A program made the translations under genes and the position numbers. The notes under the pieces are model-generated. The model saw only the letters and a list, made by a program, of their open reading frames with translations. It did no database searches and was not told the DNA's origin. Shown here piece by piece: positions 10,350-19,994 of a DNA stretch of 41,711 nt (the first letter of the stretch is position 1; every line of letters starts with the position of its first letter). The DNA comes from Dichomitus squalens LYAD-421 SS1 (Eukaryota > Basidiomycota > Agaricomycetes > Polyporales > Polyporaceae): the NCBI RefSeq assembly GCF_000275845.1, contig NW_006766918.1, positions 269,077-310,787 of the forward strand, read 5' to 3'.

Positions 10350-10397
10350 CTAGGAGATATCGGCATTAGCCTGAGCCGTAGACCTATAGAGTTCATC

Positions 10398-11695
10398 TCA
10401 TACTGAAGGAAGATACTCACTGTCACTCCTGTCAATCGGATTTAGAATTGCCTTGAACCGTTTCGCGCGTAGAAGTCCCGCAAACATTTGATCGATTCTG
10501 GAGGTCCAGAACCGTCGCATGTAAGATCTACGAGTATACGCTGTGGCCCAGGCTCGTACCATGACGATGCACGGTGATGGGATGCTCAACACGACCCCTT
10601 CGAGCTCCTGGCATACTTCGGTGGTGATATCGAGGGCAAGAAAGTAGTAGAGCTTGTGTAGCCAGTCGGACTGGATTCTGATTGTAACAGTGGGTCCCTT
10701 ACAGGGTGCCGGATCAAGAAGACGGATGTGTGCAAGAATCTCGATGATTCTTGTGAAAAGACCCCTTCCATAGCCTTGAGATCGCTGCCAGCGACAGAGT
10801 GTTATGTCTACCACGAGTGTGTCAAGAAAGGGAAACTTTCCAGACAAGTGAAGAGGCGCTGCACGAATAACAAATGAGGTGTGTTATAGAATCAATTACG
10901 AACCATTGACGGCGTACCTGCAGTATTGTCCTTCCAACCATCGTAGCTGAGATCCACGTACCACGCGAGATGCTCGACGGCATTCTGCGATATCTCCGTC
11001 AGAAACGTGGCTGCTCTCCGATCCGTTACACCCTTCTGAAGCGACATCAGCCTCAGTAATGCTGTACCTTCTGCGTGAAACAGCAGGTGAAGCTCACTAT
11101 GGTTAAGCGCTTGTAATGGACCGTCTCGGCCAATCGCTGTCGTGATACACTATCCGCTGCACTGGTTTTTCCTCCACCGCTGCAACTTATGCAGGTCAAA
11201 TCTTGCACGCGAGGAAAGGCGAGAAGGAAGCGTCCTAGGTCGGCACAACTGGGAAAGAACACGCCACTGATGGTCAGGCAGTTGATATGGGTTCCATGCG
11301 CTCTAAGCCCCAATAAGGCCGAGCGGTGCATCACAAGCGTATACCTGTCTTCAGAGTAAGTGTCCTTCAAACCCCAATAATGGAGGTTTGGCAGCCTGGT
11401 CAAGAGAGGCAACGGGGACCACCCCCAACAGCTCAGGGTAGTCTCCAGGAGATATTGTGACCTGCTTGATAAGCGGAGGAAGCCATGGACGAGCGTCGAG
11501 AAATTCCGAGAGGTTTTCGAGCTGCTCCTTCCTACGAATATAGATATGCACGAAGATATGGCGACGACTGCGGTCCAGAAGAGCGCGACAGGACAGCGAA
11601 ATGTTGCAAAGAGTCCACAGGTCGTTGCAAAACATGTCAATGATGTCTTCAATGACATCTAGTGGGAGGAGAGTCGGTTTGGTGTTGGAGGACAT
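10398..11695 (-). CDS. F-box-like protein with one apparent frameshift
   Basis: Minus-strand exons 11695-11178, 11136-10918 and 10858-10398 give about 398 aa, a usual length for this agaricomycete F-box-like family, if one base is discounted. The start MSSNTKPTLLPLDVIEDIID is an F-box helix; WTLCNISLSCRALLDRSR continues it. Downstream come ARPWLPPLIKQVTISPGDYP, PLPLLTRLPNLHYWGL, HINCLTISGVFFPSCADLGR and LEGVVLSIPSP. The reading frame shifts between SPGDYPELL and SPLPLL at the five-C run 11422-11426 (GGGGG on the coding strand). One base fewer would keep a single frame. The 41-bp first intron (11137-11177, donor GTGGAG) is short but restores phase. The second is 59 bp (10859-10917). The stop is TGA at 10398, but an alternative donor at 10420 leads in phase into the WD40 exon. 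It could be a pseudogene, or the run may be a sequencing error. Confidence 0.68.
11422..11426. other. Homopolymer at the F-box frameshift
   Basis: A run of five C's on the plus strand sits where the F-box-like protein changes frame. Indels at such runs are common both as mutations and as assembly errors. Confidence 0.6.
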
Positions 11696-12885
11696 GATGG
11701 AGGGGACGAAGGAGTGCAGCTTGGACTCCAAGCCTTCTGCCTCGGGTTGTCCGTGTGGGCAACCCGGCGCGTACAGCCGGACGTGTCACGTGAGTACCAA
11801 AATTGGACTTCCTACATAATAGACCAGTCAATTATCTGACGTCGACCCCTTCCACTACCTCAGAACCGTTATTTCGATGCACATGTCTCGAAGTTCACTC
11901 TCTCATCCGTCATCTTCGTAATAGACAAGACGAATTCCGATATCACTCTCCATGTTGACTTCAGGTAGAGATCATGTTGAGCCTATATGATTCTGACGAC
12001 TTCGACGCCAAGGCCCGCCTGACCCGTAAATGCCATGGCACTGCTTCCGACATTGGCAAGATCATCGCGGAAACAGGTAGCCAGGAATGCGACCTCAGCG
12101 AGAGAGCAGCAGTGCGAGCATCGCAAGGCCTACACTCCATGGCGCACCGTGACGGAGGATCTGTGTCCGTCAGTCGACTCGGATGAGAGGACAGAATGGA
12201 GGGAGTTGCGCGTGCGGACCGACTGGGCAAACGCGCGAGGTACCAGAGTCCAGTAATCTGGGTAGCAAGAATGTACGCATGAAGTGAGCAGGTACATGCT
12301 CGTGGAAGTATAACACGCATTGTTGCAGCAACCAGTGTCGGCGTAAGGTACGCAAGCTTTGATGCGTTCTCATATACCCGTAGCATCCAAGCCTCCCCGC
12401 GCCCACCGCTCCCGATTGATGTCCACAGTGCCTCGTCCTTTGAATGAGACGGCCCGGTCGTTCTGCAGCGAGAGGACAATGTAGGTCCCTATCGGCCCAT
12501 CCGAGTCTCTCTTCCCGCCCCCGCCGCTCCGAGTCAAGGAACCTCCCATCGGACATAATACGTTTTCTGCAACACGTAGCTAGAATTATTATGGCCGACG
12601 TCAGTCAACGGTCGCTAAGAATGTTCAGAAGCAAGTCATACACGTGAAGACAGCAGGGAAGGGCGATATCGTAATTGACGTCCCTGGGGAGGAGCCGTTC
12701 AGGCTGGAGTCGAGGAGGCTCACCCCCACTGTTCTGCGTTGGATGCCAAGGCAGCGGAGGGGGAGCCGATGTGTTCGGATTTGCGCTGACGCTAGGTTGC
12801 TTCAATCACCCATCCGGGAGAGATCGTTGCGGGGAAATGACACTATATAGCCCCAAACCGGCTGCGCACTGTAACAGTGCTCTAT
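11696..12885. other. Intergenic stretch between F-box-like genes
   Basis: No complete gene. One short minus-strand stretch, about 12511-12370, reads like protein in one frame (DGPIGTYIVLSLQND, then GRGTVDINRERWARGG) before a TGA. It has no start, no clear splice partner and no family I recognise. Other frames here overlap one another and look like chance. It may be a leftover exon. Confidence 0.3.
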
Positions 12886-14574
12886 CTACATGGAGTGTGG
12901 CGGATACTCGTCACCTTTAGAACGAATAGAGTAGACGTATTCGGTGACCTTCAACCACGCAGGGTCGATGCGCAGAGCGTCCGGTGATCCCTCCGGGACG
13001 GCCCCATCGGTTTGCTCGAGTGCCTTCTGGTGCGTCTCGGGGTTCAGACGCGGGAACAGCCTGAGCAGGTACCTCGCCAGAGCCTCCACCTCCTCATCCG
13101 AGATGCCACCCCGCGATGTGAAGATGCCTTGAGTTGAGAGGGATCCCAAGCGATGGGACGAGCGGCCGGGGGGCGTTGGGAACGACTGTGCGCCGATCCC
13201 AGGGACGGAGAGAACAGGCAGCGAGACCTCCTGCAAGTCCGGGCAGTGGCTGTAGAGATGCGAGAGGCCATCGACAGGTACGGTCGAGGTCCGATCGAAC
13301 GCACCCGCGTCGAGGTGGAGATGCGTCAGCCTCGGCCATGCCCGTGCGAGCGCCTCAATGTCCGCGCCGTCCAGCCTTGCGAGAGGATTGTCGGAAGAAA
13401 AGCGGAAGGAGCGAATGGTGCTGAGACGGAGGATGCGGGGCAACAGGTCGCGCAAGAAGGGCAGGTGGTCGGGAGGCGGGCCCAGGCTACTGAATGTGCC
13501 GCTGATGGTCAAGGTCTGGAGATCGCTGGCGGACACGGCGCCGGAGAGGTCATCGAAGAGCGCGGTGATGCCCGCCATCGTTGTTGGTATCGCTGTATGG
13601 GCATATATCTGAATGGTGAGTTCCTCAAGGGATTGGAAGCGGGTAAGCCTGAACAAGCTGGCAAGGTCGGCCTCGGCATGCCCTCCCACAGATAGCTTGC
13701 GGAGGTCGTGGACCGTTATCGGCTGGGACACCCCAGCCCACGGGCCAATCGCATTCACGATGCGAAGTGACCGTAGGTTTGGTTTCGTGACGAGGGCGCA
13801 AAAGACTGAGAAATCTGCGCATAGAGATATGCTGACGTCGCGGAGCCCGTCGAAACCGGCCAAGACTTCCCGTACAAGCGACGGCGTCGGCTCGCCATCG
13901 ATGTTGAGCTCACGCAGATCCGGAGAGGATTCGCGCAGTTTGCGAATCGTAAGAGCGTCTTCGGGAAACTGGCCGTTCATGGGCGAGAAGAGCACACACT
14001 GTACGGTGGAGGTGAGGAAGGGGAGGAGTGAGCCATCGGTATGTATCCTGCTTGTCCAATGTAGAGAGCTTAGCAGGGGCAGAAAGGTCTTTCCACCGTT
14101 ACGCGCGAGGACGGCCTCTATGAGAATGCTGTGCGCCTGGTTCACTTGGGGCGAGGAGCCTGACCCGTGATGTAAGTTGCGGACGTGGTTAGCGTGCCAG
14201 AGAAAACGCTCCCATCGCGTCGAGTCGAGGTACAATTGGGCGAGGATGACCTGGGAAGGACTACATGAATTAGTTATAAAATCTACAGCATCGCCGCTTA
14301 CATGAATCAGGTACTGAGCACACCCAAATACGTCTATATGACGGGGGACCTTGAGTTCATGGGGTGCGAGGAGATGCCATAAGGGAAGCATCGAATATAG
14401 GCTCCTCCACAAGACGCGAACGACAGGCTGATGGAAGGCTCGACACACAGTAGCGCATGGAGCCAGATGGCGGTCTTGAAAATCCGTGTCGAGGGGCACA
14501 AATGTGAAAGTAGCGTAGAGGAGATGAGGATCGGTGAGTACTCGCGCAGAGGGTGATAGTGCTACGTCAGACAT
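12886..14574 (-). CDS. F-box-like/LRR-type protein (paralogue B)
   Basis: Minus-strand exons 14574-14302 and 14250-12886, 545 aa. The start is ATG at 14574. The 51-bp intron 14251-14301 (GTAAGC...CCCAG, branch site TAACTAAT) is a multiple of three without stops, so retention would insert 17 residues. Comparison with paralogue A, whose intron sits at the same place, argues that it is removed. F-box-like helices: LLYATFTFVPL, CATVCRAFHQPVVRVLWRSL, MLPLWHLLAP. After the intron come ERFLWHANHVRNL and a long leucine-rich part with repeated 'L..L.I......L' patterns, for example FQSLEELTIQIY and LQTLTISGTF. It ends PAWLKVTEYVYSI like paralogue A. Likely an SCF substrate receptor by family; its targets are unknown. 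A and B are clearly duplicates, now well diverged. Confidence 0.85.
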   Translation of the reverse strand: MSDVALSPSARVLTDPHLLYATFTFVPLDTDFQDRHLAPCATVCRAFHQPVVRVLWRSLYSMLPLWHLLAPHELKVPRHIDVFGCAQYLIHVSGDAVDFITNSCSPSQVILAQLYLDSTRWERFLWHANHVRNLHHGSGSSPQVNQAHSILIEAVLARNGGKTFLPLLSSLHWTSRIHTDGSLLPFLTSTVQCVLFSPMNGQFPEDALTIRKLRESSPDLRELNIDGEPTPSLVREVLAGFDGLRDVSISLCADFSVFCALVTKPNLRSLRIVNAIGPWAGVSQPITVHDLRKLSVGGHAEADLASLFRLTRFQSLEELTIQIYAHTAIPTTMAGITALFDDLSGAVSASDLQTLTISGTFSSLGPPPDHLPFLRDLLPRILRLSTIRSFRFSSDNPLARLDGADIEALARAWPRLTHLHLDAGAFDRTSTVPVDGLSHLYSHCPDLQEVSLPVLSVPGIGAQSFPTPPGRSSHRLGSLSTQGIFTSRGGISDEEVEALARYLLRLFPRLNPETHQKALEQTDGAVPEGSPDALRIDPAWLKVTEYVYSIRSKGDEYPPHSM

Positions 14575-14714
14575 TGTGCACCGACGGGTCGTCTGAGTGC
14601 AGGGGCTTTGGCGGTGAGATTGTCACGTAGTAGGTGGAGAGTTCCGAGAGGGAACGAATAGAATCACGTTCGGCCTAGTGCAAACGCGTGCCGTGCAGTG
14701 TCATTACAACAGAC

Positions 14715-14723
14715 TTTATATAA
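14715..14723 (-). promoter_or_regulatory. TATA-like element upstream of F-box paralogue B
   Basis: On the minus strand the sequence reads TTATATAAA, about 140 bp before the ATG at 14574 and in the correct orientation. Assigned by sequence and distance only. Confidence 0.45.
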
Positions 14724-16330
14724 CGGAGTCAAGTATGCCTTTATATGGTCAAATTCGAGCGCACCTGTGGCGAGGGCGATAAGGACCTGTGGCGCTGGTT
14801 CCGCGAGCTTACCATGATGTCGACGCCAATACACTGCCGGCTAATAACACAGTCCCGAGAGAGAACAAATGCCATCATCCGTCGAATGCTTTTCACTGCG
14901 GGTGCACTTCGAAGCTGTAGAGCCTGGCGCTCGTTCCCTCTCCCGCCGTATCGGCTGCCATCGTTCTAGATCTACCATACTATCCCACGCACAAACTTGC
15001 AAAGGATTTGGAAGTTACACCCCCCTATACGAAGCTCTCTTGCCCCGTTAGCATTCAAAATTTCTAAGCAGGTGTGAATATGTCCCATTGACCTTGCTGC
15101 AAAATCTTGAAAGATCTGAGTAAGGGGATGGAGGTACGGCATGCTTCCGGTGAGCAAAACTCGTCAAACCCGCGAGTTCGCAACGTAATGCAAAGGATCA
15201 GTAACGTGCAGTCACAGCGGCGTATTTGAGCTCCGCTCGGCACCATGATCTGTGCCAGTCAACGTCCGCGTACATCCTCCGCTCGCTTATTACCGGAAGT
15301 TGAACCCGTCACCTCCTCATCGCTCCCTTTGTCACGCCCTTTATTGTATTGTACAGTTGTAATTCTCCTCGCCTCTGAATTAAGAATCGGGTGACCTGCG
15401 TCAGTATTATGGTTGTTTCAAAGCTGACTTTTGGTTTTTTGGGATGTTTTGAAGGCATAGATCAAGAGAGATCTACATAGTAAGGACCAGAAGCGCTCTT
15501 ACACATGAGCCCGATAGACACCATTTCTGGAGTATGCTTCCTTTCGCTCATCCCTTGGCCACCGAGATTTGAAGAATGTGATTATTATATGTCATATACA
15601 CATCTACCAAAAATGAAGCCAAACGGACAGGAGGTCGTACTTGAAATCGTGTTTTGCACCACCATGTAACATTTGCAGGTTCGTGCGTGGGATAGTACCT
15701 TCTCCATCTGATACCGCTCGTTTGCCTAGTTTATATCAGTTACTTACGTACATATACTTGCCATCCGAGTCATTTGGACCATGTGTCCTCGGTCTGTCAT
15801 TACTCATAGACTCGATTGCTTGGTAAACTCCCCTACATACACATCTGGTGTATATACCCTACTGAACGAACCTGTTTGTTCTAGGCAGAATCGCAAGTCT
15901 TTGAACCTGTCTACTATCCCTCACTGAGGGGTTTTGCAACGCCAGGACTGATGGCAACTGCCTCTCCAGCGGCAGTGATTTATCTATCCCAGAAACTTCA
16001 AGCATCGCTAAGACTAACATCGGTCTTATCTCATCCAAGTTTTGTAAAATCCGGTGGAGCTGTGTTCTGAGCACCTACGTGAAAGGGTGGTTTTGCAAAA
16101 ACCATAGGCGCCTGCAAGAAACGGCGGCCCTAGGATGTTTGCCCATCCACGGACCTGTCGGGGATAATTTCTGGAATAGAAATATGCCCAATCATTTGTT
16201 CAGAAGAAGTTTGTGTTTTCTCAGTGAGGGACAAAGAGAGATCTGTTAATCAAGTTGGGCGTCTACTCCCTTAGAGCAGCGCTCTCGGGTCGCATGTCCC
16301 CCTTTCTTAATCTGTTATCGCCCAAGTGAC
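14724..16330. other. Gene-poor region, comparatively A+T-rich
   Basis: Many stop codons in all frames, no frame beyond about 75 codons, and no recognised domain. I found no long terminal repeats or clear terminal inverted repeats. It may be degenerate intergenic DNA. Confidence 0.45.
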
Positions 16331-19300
16331 AGAAGCCGATCCGGTTGTGTTCAGTGGAGTCGAACCGGACCGGCGACACCGGAGCCCTTGCGACGAGAAA
16401 CACTCAATTATGTAATGGCACAAGAGCTAAGGCTGGCATAGAGGACTTGCTTGCATTTGTTCCCTTCGCAGCGCCGTTCTCCCTGCTCGATGTCAACTCT
16501 GTGCTTACCTCACTCTTGCTATGTCGCTCCGGCAATGGGACTGTCATCCCTATACCCCAAAGTAGTCCTTGAGTTACGGTATGCGGGCGTGGCGGACAGA
16601 GACGAGATCCTTCGAGGTACTACTCCGGGAGACGACCCGGTCACAGTGAACCTCGTTTAAGCAGTATATCGCGAACTCTCTTGATCACGAATCCGGTTTT
16701 GCTGCGTCGTGTAGACACCATGGGCATCCCCATGCCGTTCAGACCGCCCGAGGTTATGTACGAGAACCAAGAGCGACTGTCTTTCTACGACCCCAGACGC
16801 TCTATCCAAGCGGCAAGATTCCTGAAACGTGAAGTTCACGCAGTGTCCGGCTCATTTAAACATGGATTTTTGCCCTCAATCGCCCGCGCGGTCTTGGAAA
16901 CCCTTGCAAGCGAGCACTGCTGAGACAATCCGTGTATCTCCTCGGTCACAGTCGCGGTCGCCCGTCCAAGCAGGATTCCTTGGCTGCAAGTCCGCCGAGA
17001 CCGACTCTCCCGAGGCATGGATCTTGTCATTCTTAAAATCTTGAGCTTACTGAATATTTCACCACGCCTCTCTATGCCCTCGTTGCAGATGTTGTAGATC
17101 TTGCCAGCATGACCTCGACACAGTAAATGAGGAGCAACGAAGAGTTCCCTTCTTACACTCAGCCATACCCCGGGAAGGTCAGGCAACTGCAACGGCGTCA
17201 TACCTGCCTTTGTTCTCTCTTTCCGGCTACTTTGCCGGCCATCGCGGCCAGACCGCGCGGGCGCGTTCCCGACTATCTCCGTGACTCACGACGCAGCCTT
17301 TGCAGAGGCTGGTCGACGGGACGTTCGCGAAGGACGGGCAGAGTATACTGGAGCAAGGCTTGTTGTACGTTTCTTCTCCTGGTTCTTTCTTGATATCACA
17401 TGCCCATATATTCTTCATACACTGTTCGTCTTGATGACAGAATTCGCTCTGGAAGCCACATACGTGCTGCATTGACAGAGCTGTGTGGTTCTGGCAGACG
17501 TCTCCGGACAAGATTCATCCTCCCCGCCCACGCCCCTCGCACAGGCGGACACTCTCCTCGCGCGCGCCTGCCACGACTTGAGTTCGAGTCAGGTGGTACT
17601 CCTCGGCATCCCACTTTCGTCTGCCATTGTCTCTTGTGGACGTCGGACCGCTCGCGCCCGACGTCCACGCGCGGTCTCGTATACCGAGGTGGCGGTCCGA
17701 CTGGGTCCCACCAGTACTGCCATCGTCCTCGTCACCCTCAAGCAGGCTGCAGACGTGAGGCAGAAGCGCTCCGATGCGGCGTTCGAGACACTCGCTTTTA
17801 TCGCTATACGAGACATCTGGCCCGCCGTCGACGTATGTCTGTTGGCGCGTGAAGAGAAGCAAAAGGACACTTGTGAAGTACGCCCGGTAGTGTACCTCCT
17901 CCACTTCACAGAAATGAGGCGGTGTCTGTCAACTCCAAACAATTGGGACATGTACCAATTCGCAAAAGACCTTGTGTGCTGTGCACCGACAATGGTCCGG
18001 GGTTTGTGATCAAGGTCCCTGTGCTCCATCCTACTGCGCTGAGAATCTGACGATCACTTCGCGTCGGCGACGGGATTGTCCATGCTCAGACGGCAGCTCC
18101 GTTGGGTCGAAGCGACTGTCGTCGCAACGTTGTTGTTCGCGGCTGCGGATGCGTCTTGCCGGGACTCCTTTCTCCGCTACCTTGTCTCCCCAGAGGCCGT
18201 GAGTCATGTCATACACGACATATGCAATCTCACTGCGCTGTTTGCGCTGCCACTCTTCTTTGCTCCGTCATCCTCGATTGCTTCATGCCAGAGAGGGCGA
18301 CACTAACGTATATTCAAGGCAAGCACACTGTCCAGAGTCTCGATATCGTAGAGGAACTGATGCCTCTCATGGTCAGCGCACGGGCTATAACAGACAAGCG
18401 AACTTCTATGACTGATTGGAGCTGAGACGTCGAGTGGGAAACGCAGATTACACAGGTGCGCCTACACGTCGTGCACGTTGTGCGTATGGTGCCTTGAAGC
18501 CGCTGCACCGGCAGAACGTTTCCCAGGCCCTGAACAAGACTGTGGGGTATAGGAGAACGCCGCGAGCGGCCATCGTCAGCGTCACTGGTCATGGACGGGC
18601 GGAGTCTCGCAGTGCCATACCCTGCTAGATGAAACGTACCGCATACTCGGAGAGCGTCCCACATTGGAGTAGTGAATCAGAGCATCCGGTTCATGCGTCG
18701 TTGCGGCGTGGGTGCTGAGAAGGGATACACACCCATGACGCCTGTGTAGCCTCCTACGTTTGCTCTGAGTCTGGCCTGCCTATCAACATGTTGCGAGCCG
18801 AGTTGGCTGTACCTCCCTCGGCCTTGGCAATCGGCCATAACAAGCCAATCTGTAAGAATCCAAGCCGATAGAAAGTTGCAGCGACCCTCACCAGGATGCG
18901 TTGCTCCCCTAGACTACTCCGGATTCATCCGAGTCCGAGGAATATGAGATCCGCCTTTGCCGGCGGTAGAGCCGCAGCCGAGCGTGAGCTTCTCCCACGA
19001 CGATGGCACATTCATGTTCTCGGCAGAGCCGGCACAGTTCACGACCACTTTCCGAGCTCCATGCTCGTTTCACTAGTTGCTGGTGAACTCAAGTCGTCTC
19101 CAGAAGAGCATAGAGGCTCTCATGCCTTCACATAAAGGGGCAGGCATATTGCGCAATCATTCCCTGGGTGAGTGATGTAAGTTGCAGACGCATCGATGGA
19201 GATGTTGACAATGATTCAGATACTTCTCGAAACTCGATGTTCGTTCTCACAAGCCGAACGCACCGAATACCGAACAGTGCGCAGCAGTCGCGATAGCCAT

Positions 19301-19676
19301 TCTTCTCTGCGATATGGAGTCCACGTGATGCGTCTACTCAACTGGTCCTGCATGACACTGACATAGGCTCTCAGCCAGCTGCTTCGAGAAGTCCTCTGCA
19401 TGCTCGCGCAATCGGGCTCTGCAAGTACAGCGTACATTTCCCGCAAACACTGCGCACGGCACAGTCCGGACAAGAAAATCCCATGGTCCGCCTGACGTCT
19501 AAAAGATTGCTATACCGGCAACCCACTTTTCACGCCTTTCCCGGTTATGATGGGACTATTCACGAGCAAATACTACCGAGCCGCCATACAATTCAGTACA
19601 CTACCCACGCTTCAGAGACTCGGGCCAACAGTCTTGCGAAGCTTTTCTCGCGGTCGCCATTTCGGGTCGTTGGAGG
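16331..19676. other. Gene-poor region with overlapping unassigned frames
   Basis: Several frames of 80-170 codons overlap on both strands. A plus frame at 16681-16923 contains RPPEVMYENQERLSFYDPRR. A plus frame at 17485-18009 (174 codons from GTG) contains SDAAFETLAFIAIRDIWPAVD. A short hydrophobic plus frame occurs at 18076-18306. None shows a motif I can name, and none links into a spliced chain. At 16339-16368, TCCGGTT and AACCGGA form a 7-bp inverted repeat. Decayed genes are possible, but nothing here supports a firm gene call. Confidence 0.35.
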
Positions 19677-19994
19677 GTGCCGTCCCCTTTAAGCGTCCCA
19701 CCCCCTTGGTACGAGCCGGATTTACTTCCCTCCTCCGTCCTTGCTGATAGCTCCGCGCTGGTCAGTACCCTCCACTTGCGTCTGGACACCAGCGAGTCGT
19801 CAGCCCTGAGGACGAAGAAAGCATCCTTGGCCGAGATCGCTCGTTCGGTTGAAGAGGTTGTGCACATTCTAATCTTATTCCTTGATTATGAGGTGTGTTT
19901 CCCGGGAAAACCTCTCTTGGCTCGGCAAATTGACAAGGGACTTGTACCTTCACAAGGCGTCGCATATCCCGCCCGACATGGATATCGCTATTAG
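19677..19994 (+). CDS. Unassigned short open frame
   Basis: A plus-strand frame without a firm start reads PPPWYEPDLLP, then LDTSESSALRTKKASLAEIA and VEEVVHILILFLDYE. The regular helix-like composition around 19740-19911, with a possible donor (GAG/GTGTGT) at 19911, suggests it may be an exon. It does not join in phase with the membrane-protein gene that begins nearby, and I do not recognise the family. It could equally be chance. Confidence 0.22.
   Translation: MPSPLSVPPPWYEPDLLPSSVLADSSALVSTLHLRLDTSESSALRTKKASLAEIARSVEEVVHILILFLDYEVCFPGKPLLARQIDKGLVPSQGVAYPARHGYRY

Noticed and set aside
14251..14301. The stop-free 51-bp segment as coding sequence in F-box paralogue B
   Set aside because: It has a GTAAGC donor, a TAACTAAT branch site and a CAG acceptor, and paralogue A has an intron at the same position, so it is treated as an intron.
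16330..16390. A tRNA-like GGAGTCGAACCGGA segment
   Set aside because: It resembles a complemented T-arm, but no acceptor stem, D-arm or anticodon arm can be placed around it.
17485..18009. A 174-codon plus frame
   Set aside because: It starts at GTG, has overlapping minus frames of similar length and no recognised family. Kept only as a note in the regional entry.
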